Source: Streptomyces sp. LX-29 (lineage in GTDB: Bacteria; Actinomycetota; Actinomycetes; Streptomycetales; Streptomycetaceae). From it: DNA of 64,000 bases. Shown in pieces: positions 8,778 to 20,224 of this stretch (position 1 is its first letter; each line of letters opens with the position of its first letter). Position numbers and translations under genes: made by a program. Below the pieces are notes generated by a model. That model was not told where the DNA came from. It saw nothing but the letters and a program-made list of their open reading frames with translations, and did no database searches. Location of the stretch: positions 1,922,001-1,986,000 of the forward strand of contig NZ_CP089746.1 in the NCBI RefSeq assembly GCF_029541745.1, written 5' to 3'.

Positions 8778-9383
8778 TCAGACCGCCCAGGTGGACTCCA
8801 GCGCCACGACATCTCCGGCGATCGCCGCCACATCGGTCTCGGTCTGCGCGCGCAGCGCGAGCCGCTCGACCCGCTCCGTGCGGTACTTCCCGTGCTCGGC
8901 GGCCGAGTCCCACATGGACAACACCAGGAACTCGCTCCCCGGCGCCTCGCCGAAGATCCCGCGCAGCATCCCAGGCGAGCCCGCCATGGCCGGGTTCCAC
9001 ACCTTCTCCTGCACATGGGTGAAGTGCTCCACCCGGTCCTCGTGCACCCGACAGTGGGCGACCCGGGCCACATCCGCGTCACTGAACCGCGGCTGGAAGC
9101 CCACCTTCACATCAAACCTGCGCTCGAACAGTCTGACCTGGGCGTTCTTGAACGTCCCCGCCTGGCCCGCAGCCAGACGATCATGTGATCGCGCCATGAA
9201 GGAGTCGTAGAACGCGCGGCTCTCCCAGAAGCCGAATATGTGCGCCACGTCCGGGCGCCGGAAGCTCCAACCACCGCCCTGACCCCGGAACCCCGGTTCG
9301 CCGAGCAGCCCCGCCCACTTCCGCTGCCCGCGCTCGAACCCTCGACGGTCCACCACGGTGCAGCGAATCCACTTGACCAGCAC
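8778..9383 (-). CDS. YdbC-like (DUF4937) family protein
   Basis: The 201-residue protein begins MLVKWIRCTVVDRRGFERGQ and continues WAGLLGEPGFRGQGGGWS. That pattern is typical of the YdbC/DUF4937 group, which has the dimeric alpha-beta barrel fold of small monooxygenase-like proteins. A second similar half runs from about residue 105 (VAHCRVHEDRVEHFTHVQ) to the end (FLVLSMWDSAAEHGKYR), so this looks like two ferredoxin-like repeats in one chain. No catalytic role is established for the family. It stands alone, convergent with the TetR gene. Confidence 0.8.
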   Translation of the reverse strand: MLVKWIRCTVVDRRGFERGQRKWAGLLGEPGFRGQGGGWSFRRPDVAHIFGFWESRAFYDSFMARSHDRLAAGQAGTFKNAQVRLFERRFDVKVGFQPRFSDADVARVAHCRVHEDRVEHFTHVQEKVWNPAMAGSPGMLRGIFGEAPGSEFLVLSMWDSAAEHGKYRTERVERLALRAQTETDVAAIAGDVVALESTWAV

Positions 9384-9500
9384 CGCAATATCGTACGACT
9401 CCGAAGGTGGCGTGCATCACGTGCCAGGGACGAGAACCGCCCGCGCGCCGGCGCGCTACGGCGCGGGCTGGCACGATCGCCCCGAGCCGTACACGCGACG

Positions 9501-9545
9501 ACCCCGGGGCGGGGAGCCGATGCCCTCGACTCCCCGCCCCGGGGT
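9501..9545. terminator. Perfect 16-bp inverted repeat
   Basis: ACCCCGGGGCGGGGAG at 9501-9516 pairs perfectly with 9530-9545, leaving a 13-base loop. It is one of the strongest hairpins in the window and lies between nrdJ and the YdbC-like gene, so it probably isolates the two transcripts. Confidence 0.6.
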
Positions 9546-9645
9546 GAAGTGCGGCGCGCTCCCGGGCCTCTCGCTCACCGTCGGACGGCAGACCGCGTCG
9601 TCTCACCGTGTCGCCTCGGGCGCGACAACCAGACCGTGAACGCCA

Positions 9646-9679
9646 AGGGCGGTGGCGCCTGAAACGGCACCACCGCCCT
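9646..9679 (-). terminator. Probable nrdJ terminator
   Basis: AGGGCGGTGGCGCC and GGCACCACCGCCCT form a 14-bp stem with one mismatch and the loop TGAAAC. It starts 34 bases past the nrdJ stop codon on the minus strand. Confidence 0.65.
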
Positions 9680-9713
9680 GAACGGTCATGTCACCCGCGG
9701 GACGGGCCCGGCA

Positions 9714-12620
<2,907 letters not shown>

Positions 12621-12734
12621 TCCGCCTCCCTGATACGGGCAAAACGCCCTGATGTGCCAAATTCTTCCTTGGCACGGTGTTCTGTTCTGTCGCCCACGCG
12701 CACGGCGGCGCCCGGGCAGGTTCGTGGTCGTCGC

Positions 12735-13271
12735 TCAGTCGGCGACGACGGCAGGCGCGGAGGCCTGCACGGCTCCGCCACGCCCGGTGGCGGCGTCCGG
12801 CCCGCCCTCGGCGGGCGCGCGGAGCGGCTGCTGTTGGCGCAGCTCGGCGACGGCCGCCTCGAAGTCCTCCAGCGAGTCGAACGCCTGGTAGACGGAGGCG
12901 AACCGGAGGTACGCGACGAGGTCGAGCTCCTTGAGCGGGCCGAGTATCGCGAGCCCCACGTCGTGGGTGGACAGCTCGGCGCTACCGGTCGCGCGCACCG
13001 CCTCCTCGACCCGCTGGCCCAGCAGGGCGAGCGCGTCCTCGGTGACGGGGCGCCCCTGGCACGCCTTGCGCACCCCGGAGATGACCTTGGTGCGACTGAA
13101 GGGCTCGGTGACCCCGCTCCGCTTGATCACCATCAGAGACGCGGTCTCCACGGTGGTGAACCGCCGGGAGCAGTCCGGGCACTGGCGACGCCGGCGAATG
13201 GAGCAGCCGTCGTCGGTGGTGCGACTGTCGACGACTCGGCTGTCGGGGTGCCTGCAGAAGGGGCAGTGCAT
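12735..13271 (-). CDS. nrdR: Transcriptional repressor NrdR
   Basis: NrdR senses ATP/dATP and represses ribonucleotide reductase genes. The 178-residue protein starts with the zinc ribbon [17 protein letters not shown] and closes it with [12 protein letters not shown]. An ATP-cone follows from about residue 49 ([19 protein letters not shown]). The last 35 residues are an Ala/Gly-rich tail beyond the usual family length of about 150. The ATG at 13271 is fixed by the conserved N-terminus and AAGGGTGGGG upstream; the open frame continues back to 13478 without support. It is the first gene of the nrdR-nrdJ operon and lies divergent from lexA. Confidence 0.97.
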   Translation of the reverse strand: MHCPFCRHPDSRVVDSRTTDDGCSIRRRRQCPDCSRRFTTVETASLMVIKRSGVTEPFSRTKVISGVRKACQGRPVTEDALALLGQRVEEAVRATGSAELSTHDVGLAILGPLKELDLVAYLRFASVYQAFDSLEDFEAAVAELRQQQPLRAPAEGGPDAATGRGGAVQASAPAVVAD

Positions 13272-13406
13272 GGTTTCCCCACCCTTCTTCCACCCTCGGA
13301 AACGGCGTACGACCAGGTACGACTGACGGCCTCGACCGGCCCGTCGTGAGGGCCTCTCGAAGTAGCCACCAGCATAGGCGACCACCGAGGGGGTTCCGTA
13401 CCAGGG

Positions 13407-13420
13407 ACACAACCTGTGGT
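13407..13420 (-). promoter_or_regulatory. NrdR box, proximal
   Basis: ACACAACCTGTGGT (minus strand ACCACAGGTTGTGT) is an imperfect palindrome of the NrdR-box type, 136 bases upstream of the nrdR start. It forms a pair with the next site, centre to centre about 31 bases or three helical turns, as expected for cooperative NrdR binding. Confidence 0.7.
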
Positions 13421-13435
13421 GGCGGACCCCAATCA

Positions 13436-13452
13436 CACCACTAGATGTGGTG
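13436..13452 (-). promoter_or_regulatory. NrdR box, distal
   Basis: CACCAC-TAGAT-GTGGTG is a perfect 6-bp inverted repeat with a 5-base centre. It resembles the NrdR box of other Streptomyces nrdR promoters and lies three helical turns from the proximal box. Autorepression of nrdR-nrdJ is inferred. Confidence 0.7.
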
Positions 13453-13880
13453 CCTGGTGCACTCTCCGCGCCGATCATGGCGCTGACGTGCCGAGGAGTC
13501 TCCGGCCGCGCGGACGCGCGGGGGAACGTTGGGGACGAGACTACGCGAAGCCACCCGGACGGCTGCCTTCGGGGCAGATGGGGAGGTCAGCCGCAGGGGC
13601 GATCGGGCGTCCGCCGCATGGCGGTGTCGCGCCGCGCCCCTCCCCCGGACGGGCTGCCGCCGCGCGGACGGTGGAGCGGTGGCCGGAGAGCCACCGGGAA
13701 GCACCCCGACGGAGCACTCCCGACGGCGGGCGCGAGGCGACGAAACGCGGCAGAGGCGGGCCCTCAAAGCGGGAATCGTGACCGAGAAGTGCCACACTGG
13801 TTGCCACTCCGAACCCGGATCCACGGTCCGCCCATACACCCGATCCCTTGATCGCGTCAGCCGATCCGCGAGATTTCACT
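13453..13880. other. Upstream region shared by nrdR and lexA
   Basis: About 430 bases between the distal NrdR box and the LexA box hold no gene I can support. Reading frames here are short, Arg-rich and lack ribosome sites. An untranslated RNA cannot be excluded from sequence alone. Confidence 0.45.
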
Positions 13881-13894
13881 CGAACGTGTGTTTG
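13881..13894 (+). promoter_or_regulatory. LexA (SOS) box of lexA
   Basis: CGAACGTGTGTTTG matches the actinobacterial SOS box, CGAAC-N4-GTTYG. It lies 67 bases before the lexA start and overlaps the candidate -35 element, so LexA should repress its own gene. Confidence 0.85.
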
Positions 13895-13921
13895 GCGCAA
13901 CCTTTCGAAAGCAACTACCGT
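13892..13921 (+). promoter_or_regulatory. Candidate lexA promoter
   Basis: TTGGCG at 13892-13897 and TACCGT at 13916-13921 are separated by 18 bases. Both fit loose actinobacterial -35 and -10 (TANNNT) elements, and the -35 overlaps the LexA box. This would place transcription start near 13928, about 30 bases before the GTG. Confidence 0.45.
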
Positions 13922-13960
13922 TGACCAACCAGGGAGAACATTTCGAGAGGGGCCGACGAC

Positions 13961-14746
13961 GTGACCACCACCACAGACAGTGCCACCATCACCGCCCAGG
14001 ACCGCTCCCAGAGTCGACTCGAACACGCGCACACGATGACGAGTGAAGCCACGAACCCCGAGGGCGCGAAGCCCACACGCTCGCTTCCCGGCCGCCCCCC
14101 AGGGATCCGGGCCGACAGTTCCGGGTTGACCGATCGACAGCGGCGGGTCATCGAAGTGATCCGCGACTCCGTGCAGCGCCGTGGCTACCCACCGTCCATG
14201 CGGGAGATCGGCCAGGCCGTGGGGCTGTCCAGCACCTCGTCGGTGGCGCACCAGCTGATGGCCCTGGAGCGCAAGGGCTTCCTCCGTCGGGACCCGCACC
14301 GCCCCCGCGCCTACGAGGTGCGTGGCTCGGACCAGCCCACCGCGCAGCCGGCGGACACCACCGGCAAGCCGGCCGCCTCCTATGTGCCGCTGGTCGGCCG
14401 GATCGCCGCCGGTGGCCCGATCCTGGCCGAGGAGTCGGTCGAGGACGTCTTCCCGCTCCCGCGGCAACTGGTCGGCGACGGCGAGCTGTTCGTCCTCAAG
14501 GTCGTCGGCGATTCCATGATCGAAGCCGCGATCTGCGACGGGGACTGGGTGACCGTCCGTCGTCAGCCCGTCGCCGAGAACGGTGACATCGTCGCCGCGA
14601 TGCTCGACGGCGAGGCCACGGTGAAGCGCTTCAAGCGGGAAGACGGGCATGTGTGGCTGCTCCCGCACAATGCCGCCTACCAGCCCATCCCCGGCGATGA
14701 GGCGACCATCCTCGGCAAGGTGGTCGCGGTGCTCCGGCGGGTCTGA
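13961..14746 (+). CDS. lexA: SOS repressor LexA
   Basis: LexA represses DNA-damage genes and cleaves itself when RecA forms filaments on single-stranded DNA. The 261-residue protein has a winged helix-turn-helix ([20 protein letters not shown], residues 73-92). The Ala-Gly cleavage site is in [13 protein letters not shown] near residue 150, the catalytic Ser in [11 protein letters not shown], and the Lys in [11 protein letters not shown]. The first 45 residues, before the conserved [12 protein letters not shown], are a poorly conserved extension, so a later start is possible, but the GTG at 13961 follows GAGAGGGG. It is divergent from nrdR and has a LexA box upstream. Confidence 0.97.
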   Translation: MTTTTDSATITAQDRSQSRLEHAHTMTSEATNPEGAKPTRSLPGRPPGIRADSSGLTDRQRRVIEVIRDSVQRRGYPPSMREIGQAVGLSSTSSVAHQLMALERKGFLRRDPHRPRAYEVRGSDQPTAQPADTTGKPAASYVPLVGRIAAGGPILAEESVEDVFPLPRQLVGDGELFVLKVVGDSMIEAAICDGDWVTVRRQPVAENGDIVAAMLDGEATVKRFKREDGHVWLLPHNAAYQPIPGDEATILGKVVAVLRRV

Positions 14747-15091
14747 GGACACGCCTCACGACCGGGCCCCGGGACCACTGCGCCGGTTCCGGGGCCCAGC
14801 TCTCTTTCCCTGTCGTCTGGGGTGCGCGGGGCCCGCCGCCGGCTCGCCCGGCGCGCCAGCGCCACCGCACCACAGACGAGCGGCCACCGCGCGAGGCAAG
14901 CCGCCACCGCACCACGGACAAGCACCCACCGCGCCACGGACCAGCGGCCTGCGCGCCGACAGCCGGCGCTCCCAGGAGCCCAGCCGACGCTCCCCGGGGC
15001 CCGGGGTGGGCTGTCACCCTCCCGCCCCTCAGCTCAGCGCACTCCTCCGGCTCGTACGCCCCGTCTCCTCCGGCGCGTACGCCCGTCCGGT
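14747..15091. other. Region between convergent lexA and dinG
   Basis: These 345 bases lie between two converging genes and carry no supported gene. A terminator-like hairpin follows lexA; the rest is a degenerate GC-rich stretch in which short phrases such as GCCACCGCACCAC and CACCGCGCCACGGACCAGCGG recur loosely. Confidence 0.5.
14764..14797. terminator. lexA terminator
   Basis: GGGCCCCGGGACC at 14764-14776 pairs with 14785-14797 over 13 positions with one wobble, around an 8-base loop. The stem starts 18 bases after the lexA stop and is followed by the T-rich stretch TCTCTTTCCCT. Confidence 0.7.
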
Positions 15092-17095
15092 CTACATGCC
15101 CTCCGCGCGGGCGGCGGCGTCGATGGCGGCCAGGGAGCGGCGCACCTGGTTGCGGTCCGTCGTGTGCCAGAAGTCGGGCATCGAAGACCGCAGAAAGCCG
15201 CCGTAGCGGGCGCGCTCCAGCCGGGGGTCGAGCACCGCCACCACGCCGCGATCTCCCGTCGCCCGCACCAGGCGCCCGGCTCCCTGGGCCATCAACAGCG
15301 CGGCGTGCGTCGCAGCCACGGCCATGAAGCCGTTGCCCCCGCCCTCCTCGACCGACTTCTGCCGGGCGCTCATCAGCGGGTCGTCCGGGCGCGGGAACGG
15401 GATCCGGTCCATCACCACGAGCTGGCAGCTCGGGCCCGGCACATCCACGCCCTGCCACAGCGACAGGGTGCCGAAGAGACATGTGCGCGCGTCCGCCGCG
15501 AAGCCCCGGATGAGCTCGCCGAGGGTCTCCTCGCCCTGGAGCAGGATCGGCACGTCCAGCCGCCCGCGCAGTTCCTCCGCGGCCGCCTGGGCGGCGCGCA
15601 TCGAGGAGAAGAGCCCCAGCGTGCGGCCGCCCGCGGCCTCCATCAGCTCGGCCAGCTCATCGATCATGTCCCCGCGGCTGCCCTCCCGGCCGGGCTGGGC
15701 CAGGTGCTTGGCGACGTAGAGGATCCCCTGCTTGCGATAGTCGAAGGGGGAGCCGACGTCGAGGCCCTTCCACACGGGACTCTCGGTGTCGGAGCCCTCG
15801 CCGCCGGACCCGCCCTTGGTGCTCGCGGCGCCCTCGGGGCCCAGGCCGAGCGAGGCCGCGACGCCGTTGAAGTCCCCGCCGAGCTTGAGGGTGGCCGAGG
15901 TGAGCACCACCGAGCGGTCCTCGAACAGCTTCTCGCGCAGCAGACCGGAGACCGACAGCGGGGCGACGCGCAGCGAGGCGCCGAAGCGGTCGTGGCGCTC
16001 GTACCAGACCACGTCGTACTCGGAGCCCTGCACGATGCGCTCGGCCACCGCCTGGATGTTCTCCACCGAGGCGAGGGCCTGCTTACGCACCGCGTCCTCG
16101 TCCTGGACCGACTTGTCGCGGGTGGCGCCCAGCGCCGAGATCACGTTCCGGGCGGCGTCCCGCAGCGACATCAGGGCGTACGCGAGGTCCTCCGGGATCT
16201 CCTCGAGGCGGCCCGGGAGGGCCAGCTCCATCAGCCGCTCGAAGGTCTCAGCCGCCGTCTGCAGGGCGTCTGCCTCCTTCTCGTTGACGAGCTTGGCGGA
16301 GCGCCGCACGGCACGGTTGACCTGGCCCGGCGTGAGCTCCCCGGTGGCCACCCCGGTCACCCGGGAGACCAGCTCATGGGCCTCGTCGACGATCAGCACC
16401 TCGTGGCTGGGCAGCACGGGGGCGCCCTCGATGGCGTCGATGGCGAGCAGGGCGTGGTTGGTGACCACGACGTCGGCGAGCTTGGCGCGCTCCCGCGCGG
16501 CCTCGGCGAAGCACTCGGCCCCGTAGGCGCACTTGGAGGCGCCGAGGCACTCGCGCGAGGTGACCGACACCTGCGACCAGGCCCGGTCGGAGACGCCGGG
16601 GGTCAGGTCGTCCCGGTCGCCGGTCTCCGTCTCGTCGGCCCAGTCCCGCATCCGCAGCAGATCCTGGCCCAGCTTGCTGGTGGGCGCAGCGGCCTCGAAC
16701 GGGTCGAAGAGACCCTCTTCGTCGTCCTGGGGCACGCCCTCGTGCAGTCGGTGCAGACACAGGTAGTTCGAGCGGCCCTTGAGCATGGCGAAGTCCGGCC
16801 GGCGGCGCAGCAGCGGGTGCAGCGCGTCGACCGTCCGGGGCAGGTCGCGCTCGACGAGCTGCCGCTGGAGCGCGAGGGTGGCGGTGGCCACCACGACCCG
16901 CTCTCCGTGGGCCAGGGCGGGCACCAGATAGCCGAGCGACTTTCCGGTGCCGGTGCCGGCCTGGACGAGCAGATGGGCGTTGTCGTCGACGGCCTCGGCG
17001 ACGGCTTCGGCCATGGTGACCTGACCGGGGCGCTCCGAGCCGCCCACGGCGGAGACGGCGGCGTGCAGGAGCTCGGGGAGGGAGGGCTTCGTCAT
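15092..17095 (-). CDS. dinG: ATP-dependent DNA helicase, DinG/XPD type
   Basis: This is a superfamily 2 5'-3' helicase that unwinds D-loops and R-loops during repair. The 667-residue protein has Walker A QAGTGTGKSLGYLVPAL near residue 40, DEAHELVSRVT in the middle, a LTSATLKLGGDFNG motif, and a C-terminal GTLSLWQGVDVPGPSC with AQGAGRLVRATGDRG (motif VI). Four cysteines lie in the DinG iron-sulfur position: one after SVTSRE, one in ASKCAYGAECF, and one earlier near YLCLHRL. A 4Fe-4S cluster is likely. It converges on lexA. No LexA box is seen just upstream, so SOS control is not evident here despite the family name. Confidence 0.93.
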   Translation of the reverse strand: MTKPSLPELLHAAVSAVGGSERPGQVTMAEAVAEAVDDNAHLLVQAGTGTGKSLGYLVPALAHGERVVVATATLALQRQLVERDLPRTVDALHPLLRRRPDFAMLKGRSNYLCLHRLHEGVPQDDEEGLFDPFEAAAPTSKLGQDLLRMRDWADETETGDRDDLTPGVSDRAWSQVSVTSRECLGASKCAYGAECFAEAARERAKLADVVVTNHALLAIDAIEGAPVLPSHEVLIVDEAHELVSRVTGVATGELTPGQVNRAVRRSAKLVNEKEADALQTAAETFERLMELALPGRLEEIPEDLAYALMSLRDAARNVISALGATRDKSVQDEDAVRKQALASVENIQAVAERIVQGSEYDVVWYERHDRFGASLRVAPLSVSGLLREKLFEDRSVVLTSATLKLGGDFNGVAASLGLGPEGAASTKGGSGGEGSDTESPVWKGLDVGSPFDYRKQGILYVAKHLAQPGREGSRGDMIDELAELMEAAGGRTLGLFSSMRAAQAAAEELRGRLDVPILLQGEETLGELIRGFAADARTCLFGTLSLWQGVDVPGPSCQLVVMDRIPFPRPDDPLMSARQKSVEEGGGNGFMAVAATHAALLMAQGAGRLVRATGDRGVVAVLDPRLERARYGGFLRSSMPDFWHTTDRNQVRRSLAAIDAAARAEGM

Positions 17096-17133
17096 AGCGC
17101 GTCCACCCTACGGCCCACCACTGACAACCGCGA

Positions 17134-19293
17134 TCAGCCCTGGTGGAGCGGGTTGGGCACGGTGCCGTGCACCGCGGCGTGCGGGCGGGTCGGGCGGTCT
17201 CGGTAGCCGTCCAGGTGCAGTCGGTTGCGGTTCAGACACAGCCGCTCGATGCGCTCGGTGAGCAGGTCGAAGGTCTCGAAGCGCTCCTTGAGCTCGGGGA
17301 ACCGCTCGTGGTGGCGGGTGATCTCGTCCCGCACCATGGCCCAGAAGTCCGCTTCGGGGATGCCCAGTTGTCCCTCACAGAGGGGGGCGAGGTAGCGGAA
17401 GACGCCGACGAAGAGCCCGGAGTGGATGAACTGGGTGAGGAAGCCGGGCGGCTCGGTGAGCAGCACGTCCCGTACCTCCTCCGGCATGGTGTCGTGCTCC
17501 GGGACCGGGACGGCGCTCACGTTGATGTCGTCGACGAAGTCCTTCACGGCCATCCGCGCGGGGACGTCGTTCCCGTCGAAGACGATGATGGTGTTCTCGC
17601 CGTGCGGGGAGAACACGGTGCCGTAGCGGTAGAGGAAGTGCAGCAGCGGTGGCAGCAGGGCCTTGAAGAGCAGCCGCAGCCAGTCCCGGGGCGGCATCCC
17701 GGAGCGCTCGACCAGCTCGGCCACGAAGGCGCGCCCTCGGGAGTCGGTGTGTAGCAGCGCCGCCAGGGTGCGGGCACGCTCGCCCGGGTCCAGATACCGG
17801 GCCACCGGCTCCCGCCAGATCGCCCCCAGGAGCTCCTTGTACTGGTACGGCGCCTCCGGCAGCCGGTCGTAGACCTCGTGACCGACCGCGACGGAGGCGA
17901 CCTCGCCCAGCAGGATCACCCGACAGTCGTCGCGCAGGAACGCGTCGCTCTCGCACAGTCCGCGCACCCAGCCCGTGACCGCGGGCGCCGCCTTGGTCAG
18001 CCGGGTCGGCAGCCCCCGCCACACGAGCGTGTTGAGGATGGAGAGCGGGAGCTTCACACTGTGCCGCTCGGGCCGGCTCACGTTGAGGAAGGTGCGGATG
18101 GACTGCTGGGGCAGCCGCAGATCGCGGTCGGCGGGCGGCAGTGGAACGATGTCCTGGGCGGCGATGCCGGCCGCGAAGAGCGGCACGACGATCTCGTCCC
18201 ACTGCCACGGATGGACCGGCAGGTAGAGGTAGTCCACCGGACACAGGCCACGGGCGTCCAGCGCGGCGGCGAACGCCTCGCGGACATCGTGGTCGAGCTC
18301 GTGTGCGTACAGCCGGTTCGGGTCGCCGAGCTCGGGGACGCCGCGATAGGTGGCGAGGCCGCGGCGGACCGCGATCCACGGCAGGGGACGCGGGCATCGG
18401 GCCTCGGGGGCCCAGTGCCGGGTGTCGCTGGCCGAGAACCCCATCCGCCCCTTGTTGAAGACGATCCAGGGGTGGCCGGTCTGGTGGCCTTCCAGCTCGG
18501 CGTAGTCGAGGTCGGCGAGCTCGGAGGCGGCGAGCGCGGTGTGGTCGAGGCGGGCGTCGGCGTTGAGCGTGGTGCCCAGCTCGCGGACGAGGTGCCCCAG
18601 GGTGGCGCCGTCGAGGCCGAGCAGACCGCGGGCCCGGATCAGGAACTCCATCGGGTTGACGGAGTCGGCCGTCGGCTTCGGGCCCGGCGGGACGTCCCAC
18701 GCCACGCTCGCCTCGTCGACCCACCAGCTGCCGTACGCGCCGCGCCGGGCCAGGAAGGACAACGTCCCTCCCCCGGATTCGGCCCCTCCGTCCGCTCCTC
18801 CCCCGGCCGGGTCGGCGTCGTCGAGCCGGAGGACGTAGGGGACCGCCGCGGTGTGGCCGGCGGAGTGCCCGACCGCCGGGGCGGGCGCGGGGACCGAGGG
18901 CGGGGCGGACGGGACCGGGGCGGAGGGCACGGGGGCGGAGGAGCCGAGGGTGGCCGCGGAGCCGCCGAGGACGGGGGCGGAGGAAGGGCCGAGGGCGGGG
19001 GCTGAGGGGGTGGGAGCGGGCGCCTGGACACCGGACGCCGCGGCGCCGGACAGGCGTGCGGAAGCGCCGGGGGCGGCGGCCGGCACGGCGCCGGGGCCGG
19101 CCGCGGAGCGGGGAACGGGCTGGACGATCTCCTCGTAGGCGAACTCGGCGATCATCTTGGCGAGCAGCCGTCGGGCGACTCGCTGCCAGGTGGCGCGGTT
19201 CAGCTCCGAGGGGAGTCGCAGGGGCTCGGCTTCGGCGAAGTCGGCGATGCCCTCGGAGTCGTCGCTGGCATCGGTGACGGGCGGCTTCGGCAC
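17134..19293 (-). CDS. IucA/IucC family NIS siderophore synthetase (second copy)
   Basis: NIS synthetases join citrate or a citrate half-ester to amines or alcohols through an acyl-adenylate. The 719-residue protein shows LPVHPWQWDEIVVPLF, then SIRTFLNVSRPERHSVKLPL, and SPHGENTIIVFDGNDVPARM with RMAVKDFVDDINVS near the C-terminus. The GTG at 19293 is chosen because AGGGAG lies eight bases upstream. Residues 63-151 are an Ala/Pro/Ser-rich insertion that is not part of the fold and makes the protein about 120 residues longer than DesD. By order it corresponds to the last synthetase of a rhizobactin-type operon. It follows the GNAT gene by 121 bases. Confidence 0.92.
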   Translation of the reverse strand: MPKPPVTDASDDSEGIADFAEAEPLRLPSELNRATWQRVARRLLAKMIAEFAYEEIVQPVPRSAAGPGAVPAAAPGASARLSGAAASGVQAPAPTPSAPALGPSSAPVLGGSAATLGSSAPVPSAPVPSAPPSVPAPAPAVGHSAGHTAAVPYVLRLDDADPAGGGADGGAESGGGTLSFLARRGAYGSWWVDEASVAWDVPPGPKPTADSVNPMEFLIRARGLLGLDGATLGHLVRELGTTLNADARLDHTALAASELADLDYAELEGHQTGHPWIVFNKGRMGFSASDTRHWAPEARCPRPLPWIAVRRGLATYRGVPELGDPNRLYAHELDHDVREAFAAALDARGLCPVDYLYLPVHPWQWDEIVVPLFAAGIAAQDIVPLPPADRDLRLPQQSIRTFLNVSRPERHSVKLPLSILNTLVWRGLPTRLTKAAPAVTGWVRGLCESDAFLRDDCRVILLGEVASVAVGHEVYDRLPEAPYQYKELLGAIWREPVARYLDPGERARTLAALLHTDSRGRAFVAELVERSGMPPRDWLRLLFKALLPPLLHFLYRYGTVFSPHGENTIIVFDGNDVPARMAVKDFVDDINVSAVPVPEHDTMPEEVRDVLLTEPPGFLTQFIHSGLFVGVFRYLAPLCEGQLGIPEADFWAMVRDEITRHHERFPELKERFETFDLLTERIERLCLNRNRLHLDGYRDRPTRPHAAVHGTVPNPLHQG

Positions 19294-19414
19294 GGACAGG
19301 ACTCCCTGTGCGGTATCGGAAACGGCGGGCGCGGGTGTAACGAGCACGGCGGGTCAGGCGTGTAGAGAGTGAGGGACGCGGGACCGAGCGCGGAGCGGAT
19401 CATGACAGCGGCCC

Positions 19415-20224
19415 TCACATCAGATGCCGGAGGGCTCGGTCGCGCAGCATCAGCGCCGCACGCTTGTCCGGGAGGTCGAGCTCGGCCGAGAAACGGAAGC
19501 CGGCGCTGAGAAAGGCGACGATGGAGGGGGTGTTGCGTAGGTCGGGTTCTGCGATGACGCGCGCACACGCGGGTCGGTGGTCGAGCGCGAGATCGGCCGC
19601 AGCGCGCAGCAGCGTCCTGCCGAGGCCGTGACCGCGGTCGGACACACTGCCGATGAGGAGATGGAGCCCGGTGTCGTGCGGCCGGGCCGGATAGTGCCGC
19701 GCCAACGGGTCGAGGTCGGCGCGGTAGACCTCCCAATAGCTCATCGGCACGCCCTTCAGGACACCCAGGCAGGGCACGCTGCGGCCATCGCCGTCGAGTT
19801 GGCCGCGCAGGTGCTTCTCGGTGGTCTCCTCCGGCCCGGCGAGGTCCCAGAAGGCGGCGACGGCCGGATCGTTCATCCAGCGGGCGATGAGCGGCAGGTC
19901 GCGGGAGACCTTGACCGGCACCAGTTGGAAGGCGCCCACCGGAGTGTCGGTGGGCCCCCACCCCGCGAGGTGGTCGAGGAGGTCCGGCCGGGCGTCGTCG
20001 ACGGGCCGTACGGCGAGCCGCTCCTCGCCGAGCCGGTCGGCCCGGTCGTCGGCCAACCTCAGGTCGAGGGTGTCGTCGGTGCTGGAGGTCGTACGGGCGG
20101 TGGAGTCGGCCGGCTGCACGGCGACGGTCTCCTCTCGTGGGTTCGCGCGGGCGCGAGGGTCCGGGCGGTTGTCGGGGGCTGGGAGTACGGAGGGAACCGG
20201 TTCGATGCGCGGCGCGGACGTCAT
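19415..20224 (-). CDS. GNAT acyltransferase, siderophore (AlcB/RhbD-like)
   Basis: This acyltransferase probably acylates an amine or N-hydroxylamine building block of the siderophore. The ATG at 20224 overlaps the stop of the upstream synthetase as ATGA, which implies translational coupling and gives 269 residues. A GTG at 20119 preceded by GAGGAG is an alternative that would drop 35 disordered residues. The acyltransferase part runs from about residue 95: PVKVSRDLPLIARWMNDP, then GVPMSYWEVYRADLD, and the acetyl-CoA loop SVSDRGHGLGRTLLRA, with DLRNTPSIVAFLSAGF after it. The W-x-N-D-P and YWE-VY patterns are typical of IucB/AlcB siderophore acyltransferases. It lies between two NIS synthetase genes. 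Confidence 0.88.
   Translation of the reverse strand: MTSAPRIEPVPSVLPAPDNRPDPRARANPREETVAVQPADSTARTTSSTDDTLDLRLADDRADRLGEERLAVRPVDDARPDLLDHLAGWGPTDTPVGAFQLVPVKVSRDLPLIARWMNDPAVAAFWDLAGPEETTEKHLRGQLDGDGRSVPCLGVLKGVPMSYWEVYRADLDPLARHYPARPHDTGLHLLIGSVSDRGHGLGRTLLRAAADLALDHRPACARVIAEPDLRNTPSIVAFLSAGFRFSAELDLPDKRAALMLRDRALRHLM

Larger units (their letters stand above)
9384..9713. other. Intergenic region with two strong hairpins
   Basis: No gene is supported in these 330 bases. They separate the end of nrdJ from the start of the YdbC-like gene, which reads in the same direction. They hold two stable inverted repeats, listed separately, that look like transcription terminators. The YdbC promoter must lie at the left end but is not obvious. 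Confidence 0.6.

Noticed and set aside
17096..17133. LexA box for dinG
   Set aside because: No CGAAC-N4-GTTCG-type sequence is present in the short gap upstream of dinG.
14822..17206. 794-residue plus-strand frame opposite dinG
   Set aside because: Antisense of dinG, no recognisable domain or ribosome site.
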